Assembly (NCBI GenBank): GCA_002336985.1 | Contig: DDFE01000209.1 | Location: 1,493 to 9,537, forward strand | Source: Sphingomonadales bacterium UBA1936 | GTDB taxonomy: Bacteria; Pseudomonadota; Alphaproteobacteria; Sphingomonadales; Sphingomonadaceae | Length of the DNA: 8,045 bases | Reading direction: 5' to 3' | Part shown: piece after piece, positions 1 to 6,238 of the stretch | How the letters are laid out: every line of letters starts with the position of its first letter | Numbering within the stretch: the first letter of the stretch is position 1 | Position numbers and translations under genes: made by a program | Notes under the pieces: model-generated | What the model saw: the letters and a program-made list of their open reading frames with translations, nothing else | What the model was told of the DNA's origin: nothing | The model's database searches: none

Positions 1-1125
1 GGTTCGACGCCGTTCGTCGGCCGCTCAATCGCGACCGCCGATGCTTCTGCAGCAGCGCCGGTCAATCCGGCGGGCGGATCTGCTCCCGGTATCGCACCGG
101 CCAGCAAGTCGAAGCTGACGTTCAACGGCGACCTTCGTGTTCGTTATGAATCGAACTCCGGCGAAAACATCGCGCGCGATCGCGATCGCCTGGTGATGCG
201 TGGCCGCCTGCGCGCGCTCTATACCTTCAACCCGACGCTGGCGATCGGCGGCGAACTGTCGACCGGCGATCCGAACGATCCTAACAGCACCGACATCACG
301 CTGACCGGCTTCGACAACGACCTCGATGCCACGCTGTCACAGGCCTATATCCGCCTGACGACCGGCAACCTGACCGCCTATGCCGGCAAGATCCCGCAGC
401 CGTTCGTCCGGACGGAACTCGTCTGGGACGGCGACATCAATCCCACCGGCCTGTCGGCATCGTACAAGTTCGACCTGGGCTCGGGCACGTCGCTCAAGGC
501 CAACGGCCTCTACTTCGCGATCGACGAAAACCCGGCCGGCGGCGACAGTTCGATGATCGGCGGCCAGCTAGCCTTCGAGACCAACGCATCGAAGGATCTC
601 AAGCTTGAGCTTGCGGGCGGTTACTACGGCTATCGCATCAACAGCCTGGTCGGCGCTGACAGCGGCGACTGGCGCACGAACCGCTTTGCCGGTGGCAAGT
701 ACCTATCCGACTTCCGCCTGCTCGATGTGATCGGCGCGGTGCAGTACAATGGCTTCGGTGATCTGTGGCCGGTCCGCGTGGTGGGTGACTATGTCCACAA
801 CTTCGGGGCGACCGCGGGCGACGCTAACGGCTTCGGCGTCGATCTTCTGGTCGGCCGCGCCAGCAAGAAGCAGGATTGGCGCTTTGGCTATGGCTATGCG
901 CAGGTCGGCGTGGATGCGGTGTTCGCGGCGTTCAGCCACGACAACACCAACATCGCGACCAACTATATCCAGCACACGCTTGCGGTCGACTATGTGCCGA
1001 TGGACAATCTGATCCTGAACGTCACCTATTACCGCTACAAGCCGCTGGACGCCCTGTACGCAGGGACCACGCTGCCGAACGACTGGGCGAACCGCCTGCG
1101 TCTCAACATGATGGTTGCGTTCTAA
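1..1125 (+). CDS. Putative outer-membrane porin (Porin_5-like), 5' partial
   Basis: The frame is open from the first base, so the gene starts upstream of the window; 374 C-terminal residues are visible. The first ~38 visible residues are Ala/Pro/Gly/Ser-rich and look like a linker. A β-barrel then begins at KLTFNGDLRVRYE, followed by RDRDRLVMRGRLRALYTF. Alternating polar/aromatic strands continue to the end. Landmarks of the 'putative porin' family (Pfam Porin_5) include the AYIRLTTGNLTAYAGK strand, the LVWDGDINPTGL segment and the tract around GDYVHNFGA. The last residues, LRLNMMVAF, end in Phe, the usual BAM signal of outer-membrane barrels. The role is passive or selective diffusion across the outer membrane; substrate cannot be read from the sequence. 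Its 3' end overlaps the convergent PstS-like gene by 23 bp. Placement next to two PstS-like genes suggests anion or phosphate-related uptake, which is inference. The family call is firm; the missing N-terminus prevents a check of signal peptide and coiled coil. Confidence 0.88.
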   Translation, partial: GSTPFVGRSIATADASAAAPVNPAGGSAPGIAPASKSKLTFNGDLRVRYESNSGENIARDRDRLVMRGRLRALYTFNPTLAIGGELSTGDPNDPNSTDITLTGFDNDLDATLSQAYIRLTTGNLTAYAGKIPQPFVRTELVWDGDINPTGLSASYKFDLGSGTSLKANGLYFAIDENPAGGDSSMIGGQLAFETNASKDLKLELAGGYYGYRINSLVGADSGDWRTNRFAGGKYLSDFRLLDVIGAVQYNGFGDLWPVRVVGDYVHNFGATAGDANGFGVDLLVGRASKKQDWRFGYGYAQVGVDAVFAAFSHDNTNIATNYIQHTLAVDYVPMDNLILNVTYYRYKPLDALYAGTTLPNDWANRLRLNMMVAF

Positions 1126-2128
1126 GCATACGCCGGGCCTGCAAGAGCTGAGCCCGCGTCAGGGGCAGGAAGCTGTCGTCCCCCTCGACAGCGTCCTGCC
1201 CCTTTTTGCTGAGCAGATAACCGGCGAACCGCGCGACCTGCGGCGCGATCGTGCCGTCCGGACGGCGCGCGACGACCAGGTCGACCGTCCGCGACAGGGG
1301 ATATCGCCCGTTCGCCACGGCATCGCGCGTCGGCATGACCGGCCGTCCTCCCGCCTTCACCATGACCGGCACGACACGCGTTCCCGGCAGGACGTGCCCG
1401 GCCCCCGTGAACGCGATCGCCAACGGGTCGCGGACCACGCGTTCGACATTGTCGGCCTCACTCCCGGTGCCGGAAGCCTCGCGCCAAGTACCAACACGAT
1501 TCCCCACGCTCAAAACCCATCGCCGCACGGTTAGCGCACGTGCGGATTCTGCGCTGGCCCAGGCGTCGCCACCGACAAGACGGATCGGGCGTCCCTGCCA
1601 TCCGGCCACCCCCGCCTGCCCCCAGTCGGTAATCGGCGTATAGCCACGCAGCCTGCTCGTCGAAAAGATCGCGTCGATCTGCGCGAAGCTCAGCGAACGG
1701 ATCGGGTTCGCCGCGTTCACGATCATCACGACCGGATCAACATAGCCGAACCGGGTCCAGCTGCCGCCCGCAACCGGGATGACGACCGGATCGGTGCCAT
1801 GCGCACGGCGAAAGCGGGCGAGATCTTCTTCCGCAATTTCTCGCGTCAGGAATGCGAAATCGCGCTTGCCGTCCAGGAACGCCGCGAGCCCGGGATCGAG
1901 CGCGCCTTGCGGCGGTCCCGGCGGCCCGGTTTCGACGGACAATCCCGTTCCGGAAAGCTCTGCCCGCCATTTGCCGAGCAATGGCGCCAGAATCGGCGGA
2001 ACACTGCCGGAAATCAGCGCCTTATCCGTCGGATTACGGGCGCATAGGCCGGATGAGGGATGCCTCGCGCCCGCGCACGCGGGTATAAGAATCAACAGGA
2101 AAACGGCGGTTTTGATGGTTCTCGTCAT
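1103..2128 (-). CDS. PstS-like periplasmic substrate-binding protein (diverged paralogue)
   Basis: This is a 341-residue exported protein of the PBP-like (PstS/PF12849-type) fold. The N-terminus has a Sec signal: basic start, a hydrophobic core around residues 8-16 (AVFLLILIP), then AC at 17-18. IPAC resembles a lipobox with Cys18, so it may be a lipoprotein; cleavage after ACAGA is the alternative. Family landmarks are ALISGS (37-42), VDPVVMIVNAANP (130-142), LSFAQIDAIFSTSRLRG (146-162), ITDWGQAG (166-173) and YPLSR (276-280). Nearly the same landmarks occur in the plus-strand binding protein downstream, so the two are paralogues. The canonical phosphate-loop pattern Arg-x-x-x-Ser-Gly-Thr is not seen after the WGQ segment (the region reads VGGDAWASAES), so the ligand may differ from phosphate. 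I chose the ATG at 2128 because AAGGGA lies 11 nt upstream and a normal signal follows; in-frame ATGs at 2155 and 2152 lack a Shine-Dalgarno sequence but would add only a basic n-region. No ABC permease or ATPase gene is nearby. It ends inside the porin gene's last codons. Confidence 0.83.
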   Translation of the reverse strand: MTRTIKTAVFLLILIPACAGARHPSSGLCARNPTDKALISGSVPPILAPLLGKWRAELSGTGLSVETGPPGPPQGALDPGLAAFLDGKRDFAFLTREIAEEDLARFRRAHGTDPVVIPVAGGSWTRFGYVDPVVMIVNAANPIRSLSFAQIDAIFSTSRLRGYTPITDWGQAGVAGWQGRPIRLVGGDAWASAESARALTVRRWVLSVGNRVGTWREASGTGSEADNVERVVRDPLAIAFTGAGHVLPGTRVVPVMVKAGGRPVMPTRDAVANGRYPLSRTVDLVVARRPDGTIAPQVARFAGYLLSKKGQDAVEGDDSFLPLTRAQLLQARRMLRTQPSC

Positions 2129-2174
2129 GATCGCGCGTTTCCCTTTCGCCATCATTTATCGGGAGAGAATGATC
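2129..2174. promoter_or_regulatory. 46-bp divergent spacer with both ribosome binding sites
   Basis: This gap separates the start codons of the minus-strand PstS-like gene and the plus-strand exported protein gene. It contains GGGAGAG (2161-2167), 7 nt before the plus-strand ATG at 2175, and on the minus strand AAGGGA (2145 to 2140), 11 nt before the ATG at 2128. The spacer is too short for two full non-overlapping promoters, so at least one promoter probably lies within the neighbour's coding sequence. A TATAAG at 2084-2089 inside the minus-strand gene could serve as a -10 for plus-strand transcription, but the hexamer 17 nt before it (TGCCTC) is a poor -35. No clear operator was recognised. 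Confidence 0.5.
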
Positions 2175-2744
2175 ATGACCATTTCGATTTACCGGAGCGC
2201 CGCTTTCGCGCTCGCGATTACGAGTGCCGCGCTTCCTGCGGCCGCCATTGCCCAGGCCAAGGATGAAATTCCGCGCGCTGCATCGACGCCGACTACGCCC
2301 AAGAACTGGCGTGCCCCGGCGCACAAGATGAAGGCGCAGGCCATCGTCGACAAGCTGATCGCGACGCACCCTGAAATCATGAGCATCACGATGCATGCGC
2401 TGCCCAAGGGACAGCCCGCCGATGCCTACACCATGATCGCGGGCTCGTTTCCCGACCGCATGGGCAACACCTCATCGCCCGGCGACATCATCACGGCCAA
2501 GAAGGGCGTGACGCAGGTGGAGTCGAAGTGGGGCACGCCGGATTACGGCAAGAAGGTCTCCATCGTGCTGCCGATCAAGGACAGCGCGGGCAAGTACCTG
2601 CCGGTCGCGATGGTCATCGCGTTCCACCAGTCGCCGACCTCGGGCAAGATCGACACCGATTTCATGGCCCCGGGACTCGTGATCCGAAACAAGATCGCAT
2701 CGGAGATTCCCAGCGAAGCATCGCTGTACGAACCGGTCGCCTAA
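2175..2744 (+). CDS. Small exported protein with Cache/PDC-like features, function unknown
   Basis: This 189-residue protein begins with a clean Sec signal peptide: a hydrophobic run over residues 8-24 and probable cleavage after AIAQA (residue 28). The mature part is about 160 residues with no further membrane segment. After a Pro-rich linker, residues 52-64 (MKAQAIVDKLIAT) look helical. They are followed by strands around 68-90, the loop SFPDRMGNTSSPGDI (91-105), and KKVSIVLPIKDSAGKYLPVAMVIAF (126-150). The pattern 'v.s.d.dr.Gk.s...D' followed by 'v.lPlkD.sGk.lg.l.v.f' is what I know from single Cache/PDC ligand-sensing domains, so I infer that fold. No kinase, cyclase or methyl-accepting part is attached, so it would be a free periplasmic binding or sensing protein. 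The start at 2175 is set by GGGAGAG 7 nt upstream; the ATG at 2169 abuts that site and is unlikely. It is transcribed divergently from one PstS-like gene and ends before a strong terminator, so it is probably monocistronic. The CDS is firm and the fold is tentative. Confidence 0.85.
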   Translation: MTISIYRSAAFALAITSAALPAAAIAQAKDEIPRAASTPTTPKNWRAPAHKMKAQAIVDKLIATHPEIMSITMHALPKGQPADAYTMIAGSFPDRMGNTSSPGDIITAKKGVTQVESKWGTPDYGKKVSIVLPIKDSAGKYLPVAMVIAFHQSPTSGKIDTDFMAPGLVIRNKIASEIPSEASLYEPVA

Positions 2745-2765
2745 GCAACCCGCTTGGCAAGAATC

Positions 2766-2796
2766 AGCGCGCCGGGAGCGATTCCGGCGCGCTTTT
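2766..2796 (+). terminator. Rho-independent terminator after the exported protein gene
   Basis: A perfect 10-bp GC-rich stem, AGCGCGCCGG (2766-2775) with CCGGCGCGCT (2784-2793), encloses an 8-nt loop. The last stem base begins a TTTT run (2793-2796), and a second T-run (TTTTTT) follows about 8 nt later. It begins 22 bp after the stop codon at 2744. It should separate this transcript from the downstream PstS-like gene, which therefore needs its own promoter in the remaining ~140 bp. Confidence 0.85.
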
Positions 2797-2883
2797 CCGT
2801 GGTTTTTTCGCATCCGCCATTTGACGCATGCCCCGTCCCGTCCGCCAGATTGTGGCGCGACCCGCCGCGCTGCACAGTCCCGC

Positions 2884-2907
2884 CATCGACCCCGGATACG
2901 GGCGATG
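2884..2907 (+). other. Hairpin in the probable 5' leader of the PstS-like gene
   Basis: CATCG (2884-2888) pairs with CGATG (2903-2907), and CCCG (2891-2894) pairs with CGGG (2899-2902). This gives 9 bp with a two-base AC bulge and a GATA tetraloop. It ends 14 nt before the GGGAGAGGG Shine-Dalgarno and covers an alternative in-frame ATG at 2905. It could stabilise the mRNA 5' end or act in translational control, or it may be chance in GC-rich DNA. There is no T-run, so it is not a terminator. Confidence 0.35.
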
Positions 2908-2934
2908 TCCACATGGATGATGGGAGAGGGTAAC

Positions 2935-4026
2935 GTGGCAGCATTTTCGAAATTGGCGCTTCGCGTCGCCGGCAGCGCAACCGCGCTGGCCGCGGTTCTA
3001 GGCGTAACGACGGTGTTCACCGGAACGCCCGCAGAGGCACTTAAATACGCCAAGCGCGAGCATAATATTAAACCGGATCCGAAGATTCCGGCATGGGTTC
3101 CAGGTCCGCTTGTAACCGAACCCGAAGAAAACCTGCCGATCGTCGGTGCAGACGTCATGGACGAAATGGTCCTCGGCTGGGCAAAAATGATGCGCAAGGC
3201 CTATCCGCGCCTCAGCGTCACGATCGATCTTCGTGCCTCGGGTGCGGGCTCGCCCGGCCTGGTCAGCGGCGAGGGCGACCTGGCCCCGGTCGGCCGCGAA
3301 ATGCTGCCTGCTGAAGAAGCGGCGTTCGTGGCGAAGTTCGGCTACAAGCCGACGGCGATCAAGGTCGCAACGGGAAGCGCCGGGTCGCTGGGCAAGACCG
3401 CCGCGTCGATCGTGATGGTCGACAAGGACAATCCGGTTTCGTGCCTGAGCCTGCAGCAGCTCGATTCGATCTATTCGACGACACGGAACCGCGGCGGACA
3501 GGACATCACGAACTGGGGCCAGGTCGGTGCCAAGGGCGCCTGGGCCAGCAAGCCGATCCACACTTACGGTCTGAAGTCGCCCAACGGCATCGAGTGGTTC
3601 TTCAAGATCGAAGTCATGAAGATGGGCGAGTACAAGAACAATATCCAGTTCGTGAAGGGCAAGGGCTTTACCCACGCATTCAACGTCGCGGCGGATGACA
3701 TGAAGGCGAACCCCGGCGGCCTGACGTACGCGCTGCTCGCCAATGTCCAGCCTAACACCAAGGTGCTGGCGCTGTCGAACGAGACCGGCGGCAAGTGCGT
3801 GCTGCCGACGGTGCAGACCGTGTACGACCACAGCTATCCGCTGAGCCGCTACGTCTACATCTACGTCAACAAGAAGCCCGGCGAGCCTATCAAGCCGAAG
3901 ATCAAGGAATTCCTGAAGGCAGTCCTCAGCCAGGAAGGCCAGCAGCAGGTTTCCAACGACGGCGTCTACATTCCCCTGCAGGCGCATGTCGTGAAGGAAG
4001 AACTCGCCAAGGTGAACGCACTCTAA
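2935..4026 (+). CDS. PstS-like periplasmic substrate-binding protein
   Basis: A 363-residue exported binding protein of the PstS-type PBP fold. I start it at GTG 2935 because GGGAGAGGG (2922-2930) sits just upstream and a normal signal peptide follows at once: basic KLALR, hydrophobic residues 11-28, probable cleavage after PAEA (residue 35). The frame is open back to 2821, but that segment is Arg/Pro-rich and unlike a signal. Landmarks are LPIVGADVMDEM (67-78), DLRASGAGSPGLVSGEGDLAPVGREM (98-123), SIVMVDKDNP (158-167), LSLQQLDSIYSTTRNRG (171-187), ITNWGQVG (191-198) and YPLSRYVYIYVNKKPGEP (301-318). Known PstS proteins bind phosphate through Ser/Thr/Arg/Asp loops. Here the first loop reads GADVM rather than GS-x-T, and the second reads LKSPNGIEWFF rather than R-x-x-x-SGT, so the site is altered. 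Cys170 and Cys288 are absent from the paralogue on the other strand and could form a disulfide. The gene is bounded by terminators on both sides, so it is likely monocistronic. No pstCAB is present. Confidence 0.9.
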   Translation: MAAFSKLALRVAGSATALAAVLGVTTVFTGTPAEALKYAKREHNIKPDPKIPAWVPGPLVTEPEENLPIVGADVMDEMVLGWAKMMRKAYPRLSVTIDLRASGAGSPGLVSGEGDLAPVGREMLPAEEAAFVAKFGYKPTAIKVATGSAGSLGKTAASIVMVDKDNPVSCLSLQQLDSIYSTTRNRGGQDITNWGQVGAKGAWASKPIHTYGLKSPNGIEWFFKIEVMKMGEYKNNIQFVKGKGFTHAFNVAADDMKANPGGLTYALLANVQPNTKVLALSNETGGKCVLPTVQTVYDHSYPLSRYVYIYVNKKPGEPIKPKIKEFLKAVLSQEGQQQVSNDGVYIPLQAHVVKEELAKVNAL

Positions 4027-4053
4027 GTCTTCCGCTCCCCGCGGTAGCGCACT

Positions 4054-4091
4054 GGGCGCGGCATTCACCCGAATGCCGCGCCCTTATTTTT
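4054..4091 (+). terminator. Rho-independent terminator after the PstS-like gene
   Basis: A perfect 13-bp stem, GGGCGCGGCATTC (4054-4066) with GAATGCCGCGCCC (4071-4083), encloses a 4-nt ACCC loop and is followed by TTATTTTT (4084-4091). It lies 27 bp beyond the stop at 4026 and 4 bp before the 3' end of the convergent TonB-receptor gene. On the minus strand the stem is not followed by a T-run, so it would stop plus-strand transcripts well and minus-strand transcripts poorly. Confidence 0.9.
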
Positions 4092-4095
4092 GCGG

Positions 4096-6162
4096 TCAAT
4101 GCGCGCCGAAGGCACGCTGCAGCGTGAAGCCGACATAGGGTCCCGACCTCAGGACGCGCGTTTCGACGAAGCTGACCGGAACCGTACCGCGCAAGGCAGC
4201 AGAGGTCGTGCGGATGCGCGTCGTCGGGCTGTTGGTCAGGTTCTTGGCATAGATGCGGATGTTCCACTGCGGCGTCGGCTTGTACTCGGCGAAGATACCG
4301 ACCCGTGTGCCGACCTTGTCGATCTGCACCTCGTTGAACTTGAAGCTCGCCTCTTCGGTCGGTAGGCCGACATCGATGCCGAAACGCGATTTGAGCTGCG
4401 GCAGTTCGTACGTGAGGTGAGCCTCTCCTCCGATCGGCGCGTCTCCCGAAATGCGGCGTTTCTCGCCGGTCGCCGGATCGACGACATTGCTGTCGCGGAC
4501 CAGCAGGTTCGCTTTCAGCAACAGTCCCTCGAGATGCAGCCGGTCGAACGGCAGGATGAGGTCGAGTTGCCCTTCGTTGCGGTACCCGCTGCCGATGTTG
4601 CCGACGGCGTCGAAGGTGCCGCCCGGGCCCGTCACGGGAATGCGGTCGACGACGTCCGAAACGTCCTCGCGCCGCGCGGTCAGAACGATCGAGCCATTGC
4701 CCCAGAAGTGGCGTTCGAATGCGACCTCATAACGCCACAGCTTGTCGGGTTCGAGATCGGGATTTCCGGCCGTGATCACGCCCGTGCTCAGGGATGCCGC
4801 TCCGAGAAAGTTTGAAAAGGTGAGCTGCCCGACAACACGTTCCGCCAGGAAACGAAGCTGGGTATCCTTGCCGGGCGCCCAACTGAGCAGTGCACGCGGC
4901 TTGGGATAGAAGAAGGTCTTGGTCAGCGAGGAATCGCCCGTCTGCGACAGCCGCGACACTTCGATCTTGCCCCCCGCCTCCAGCGACAGTGTCGGCGAGA
5001 ATTTCCAGTTCGTCGTGACGAACGGTTCGGCACGGCGCTCTTCCACGCGAACATTAGCTGCGGGCAGGGGCACGGCGACGCCGTGATCGGTCAGGTTTCT
5101 TGCGCTGTCGAGCACGTTGAGGGCACCCTCGACTCCCGCCTCGATCGAAAGCAGTGAGCCGGAGCGGCGCACGACGCCACGCACGATCGTCTCGCTACCG
5201 TCCTCCTCCTTACCCGTCGTAGCATCCTCGCTCAGCGAATATTCGGTGTTGAGGGCGCTGACGTTGCTCATGCGCCGCAGGGCGAGGAATTCGATCTGCG
5301 TACGCGCACCGATTGCTCGTTCGAACCGGATCCCGATTTCGCTGTCGATCGTGCGCGCGCGTTCGGTCCCGAATTCCTCGTCGCGCGTGGGCGTGATCAT
5401 GATGTTGGTGATGTCGGCGCGGAAGCGGGTCTGGCGCAACAGGCCGTTGAGGCGCAGGTTCCCGCCCAGCACATTGTCCTGGTACGCCGCCGTCGCCTCC
5501 GCGATGCGCTCTTCCTCGGGCTGGCCGTAAATGACCGACCTCAGGGGCAGGCCGGTCGGTCCGGCACGGTCGCGCGATCCGAACCCGTGTTCGTCGTCGA
5601 TGTCGCGCGACATGGACGCCGCGAGTTCGATCAGCCGGTCACCCTTGCGATGCGAAAATTCAGCCGCCAGCTTCGGTGCGAATTCGTCGGTCTTGTAGAA
5701 GAACGCGCCCCCCGCCTCCAGCCGGACGCGCGTACTCGCATCCTTCTTGCGGACCACGTTCGCCAGAATGCTGCGCCCTTGCATGTCGACGCCCGCGGCA
5801 CCGGGACGAAGCAGCTCGACATGATCGACGGATGCGACCGGAATCTTGCGGAGCACATCTTCCAGGGTTTCCTGCTTGCTCGCCGGACGCTGTCCGTCGA
5901 TCAGGACATTGCCGGATGCGCCGGCATAACCACGCACGGTCGCATCGCCCTCTTCCAGCTTGAAGCCGGGGAGCAAGGTGACGAGGTCGTATGCGGAATA
6001 GGGCTGGAACCGTGCGAAATAATCGGGCCCGAAGGTTTCGACTTCGCGCGTCGCATGGATGGGTGGCGGGGCAGGATCGGTTGCCGTTGCTTGTGCGCTG
6101 GCTGGCTGCGCATGGGCGATCGCCAGTGTGGCCATGCTGGCCATGGCGTAAAATCTACTCAT
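4096..6162 (-). CDS. TonB-dependent outer-membrane receptor
   Basis: A 688-residue TonB-dependent receptor that imports a ligand across the outer membrane using energy from TonB-ExbBD. A Sec signal covers residues 1-25 (cleavage after PASAQA). The N-terminal plug spans about 40-140, with SAYDLVTLLPGFKLEEGDATVRGYAG in its first half, GNVLIDGQRP (84-93), and LEDVLRKIPVASVDHVELLRPG (100-121) plus SILANVVRK, all standard plug patterns. Residues ~145-688 form the 22-strand-type barrel, including the NPDLEPDKLWRYEVAFER segment typical of the family and IYAKNLTNSP near the end. The C-terminus reads YVGFTLQRAFGAH, with the expected Phe three residues from the end. No convincing TonB box is seen. The barrel resembles the OMP_b-brl_3 type, and the ligand cannot be read. 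The ATG at 6162 has GGGGAG 8 nt upstream. A 116-bp gap from the RND gene and possible Pho-box-like repeats suggest its own promoter. It converges on the PstS-like gene. Confidence 0.93.
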   Translation of the reverse strand: MSRFYAMASMATLAIAHAQPASAQATATDPAPPPIHATREVETFGPDYFARFQPYSAYDLVTLLPGFKLEEGDATVRGYAGASGNVLIDGQRPASKQETLEDVLRKIPVASVDHVELLRPGAAGVDMQGRSILANVVRKKDASTRVRLEAGGAFFYKTDEFAPKLAAEFSHRKGDRLIELAASMSRDIDDEHGFGSRDRAGPTGLPLRSVIYGQPEEERIAEATAAYQDNVLGGNLRLNGLLRQTRFRADITNIMITPTRDEEFGTERARTIDSEIGIRFERAIGARTQIEFLALRRMSNVSALNTEYSLSEDATTGKEEDGSETIVRGVVRRSGSLLSIEAGVEGALNVLDSARNLTDHGVAVPLPAANVRVEERRAEPFVTTNWKFSPTLSLEAGGKIEVSRLSQTGDSSLTKTFFYPKPRALLSWAPGKDTQLRFLAERVVGQLTFSNFLGAASLSTGVITAGNPDLEPDKLWRYEVAFERHFWGNGSIVLTARREDVSDVVDRIPVTGPGGTFDAVGNIGSGYRNEGQLDLILPFDRLHLEGLLLKANLLVRDSNVVDPATGEKRRISGDAPIGGEAHLTYELPQLKSRFGIDVGLPTEEASFKFNEVQIDKVGTRVGIFAEYKPTPQWNIRIYAKNLTNSPTTRIRTTSAALRGTVPVSFVETRVLRSGPYVGFTLQRAFGAH

Positions 6163-6202
6163 TATTGAAACTCCCCGTTTGCCGTCCCGCCCGGTGGAGT
6201 CG

Positions 6203-6221
6203 TGTTACAAAAATGTGACTG
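6203..6221 (-). promoter_or_regulatory. Candidate Pho-box-like direct repeat upstream of the TonB receptor
   Basis: Read on the minus strand, CAGTCAC-ATTT-TTGTAAC has two 7-bp half-sites 11 bp apart. Each matches the PhoB consensus half-site CTGTCA(T/C) at 5 of 7 positions. It ends about 41 bp before the receptor ATG, in the only AT-rich patch of the gap. No good -10 hexamer follows at the expected distance, so this is a candidate only. Confidence 0.28.
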
Positions 6222-6238
6222 TTGCCGACCTGATGCCG

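Noticed and set aside
1130..1170. Imperfect hairpin (ACGCcGGGC with GCCCGCGT) just after the porin stop as a terminator
   Set aside because: It has a bulge, a long loop and no T-run on the plus strand, and it lies inside the coding part of the opposite gene.
1779..2174. N-terminal extension of the small exported protein
   Set aside because: The extension is antisense to the PstS-like gene; a good Shine-Dalgarno and signal peptide place the start at 2175.
2169..2176. Palindrome ATGATCAT as an operator
   Set aside because: At 8 bp it is too short to support, and it consists largely of two overlapping start codons.
2821..2854. TTGACG as a -35 element for the PstS-like gene
   Set aside because: No acceptable -10 hexamer lies 16-19 bp downstream in this GC-rich stretch, so a sigma-70 promoter could not be supported.
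2472..3197. Minus-strand open frame of 241 codons spanning the 2745-2934 gap
   Set aside because: It runs antisense through two supported genes and a terminator, and its translation shows no domain or good ribosome binding site.
2998..4068. Long minus-strand open frame (356 codons) opposite the PstS-like gene
   Set aside because: It is antisense to a gene with clear family motifs and signal peptide; its product is Arg/Leu/Asp-rich with no recognisable domain, as expected from GC-rich codon bias.
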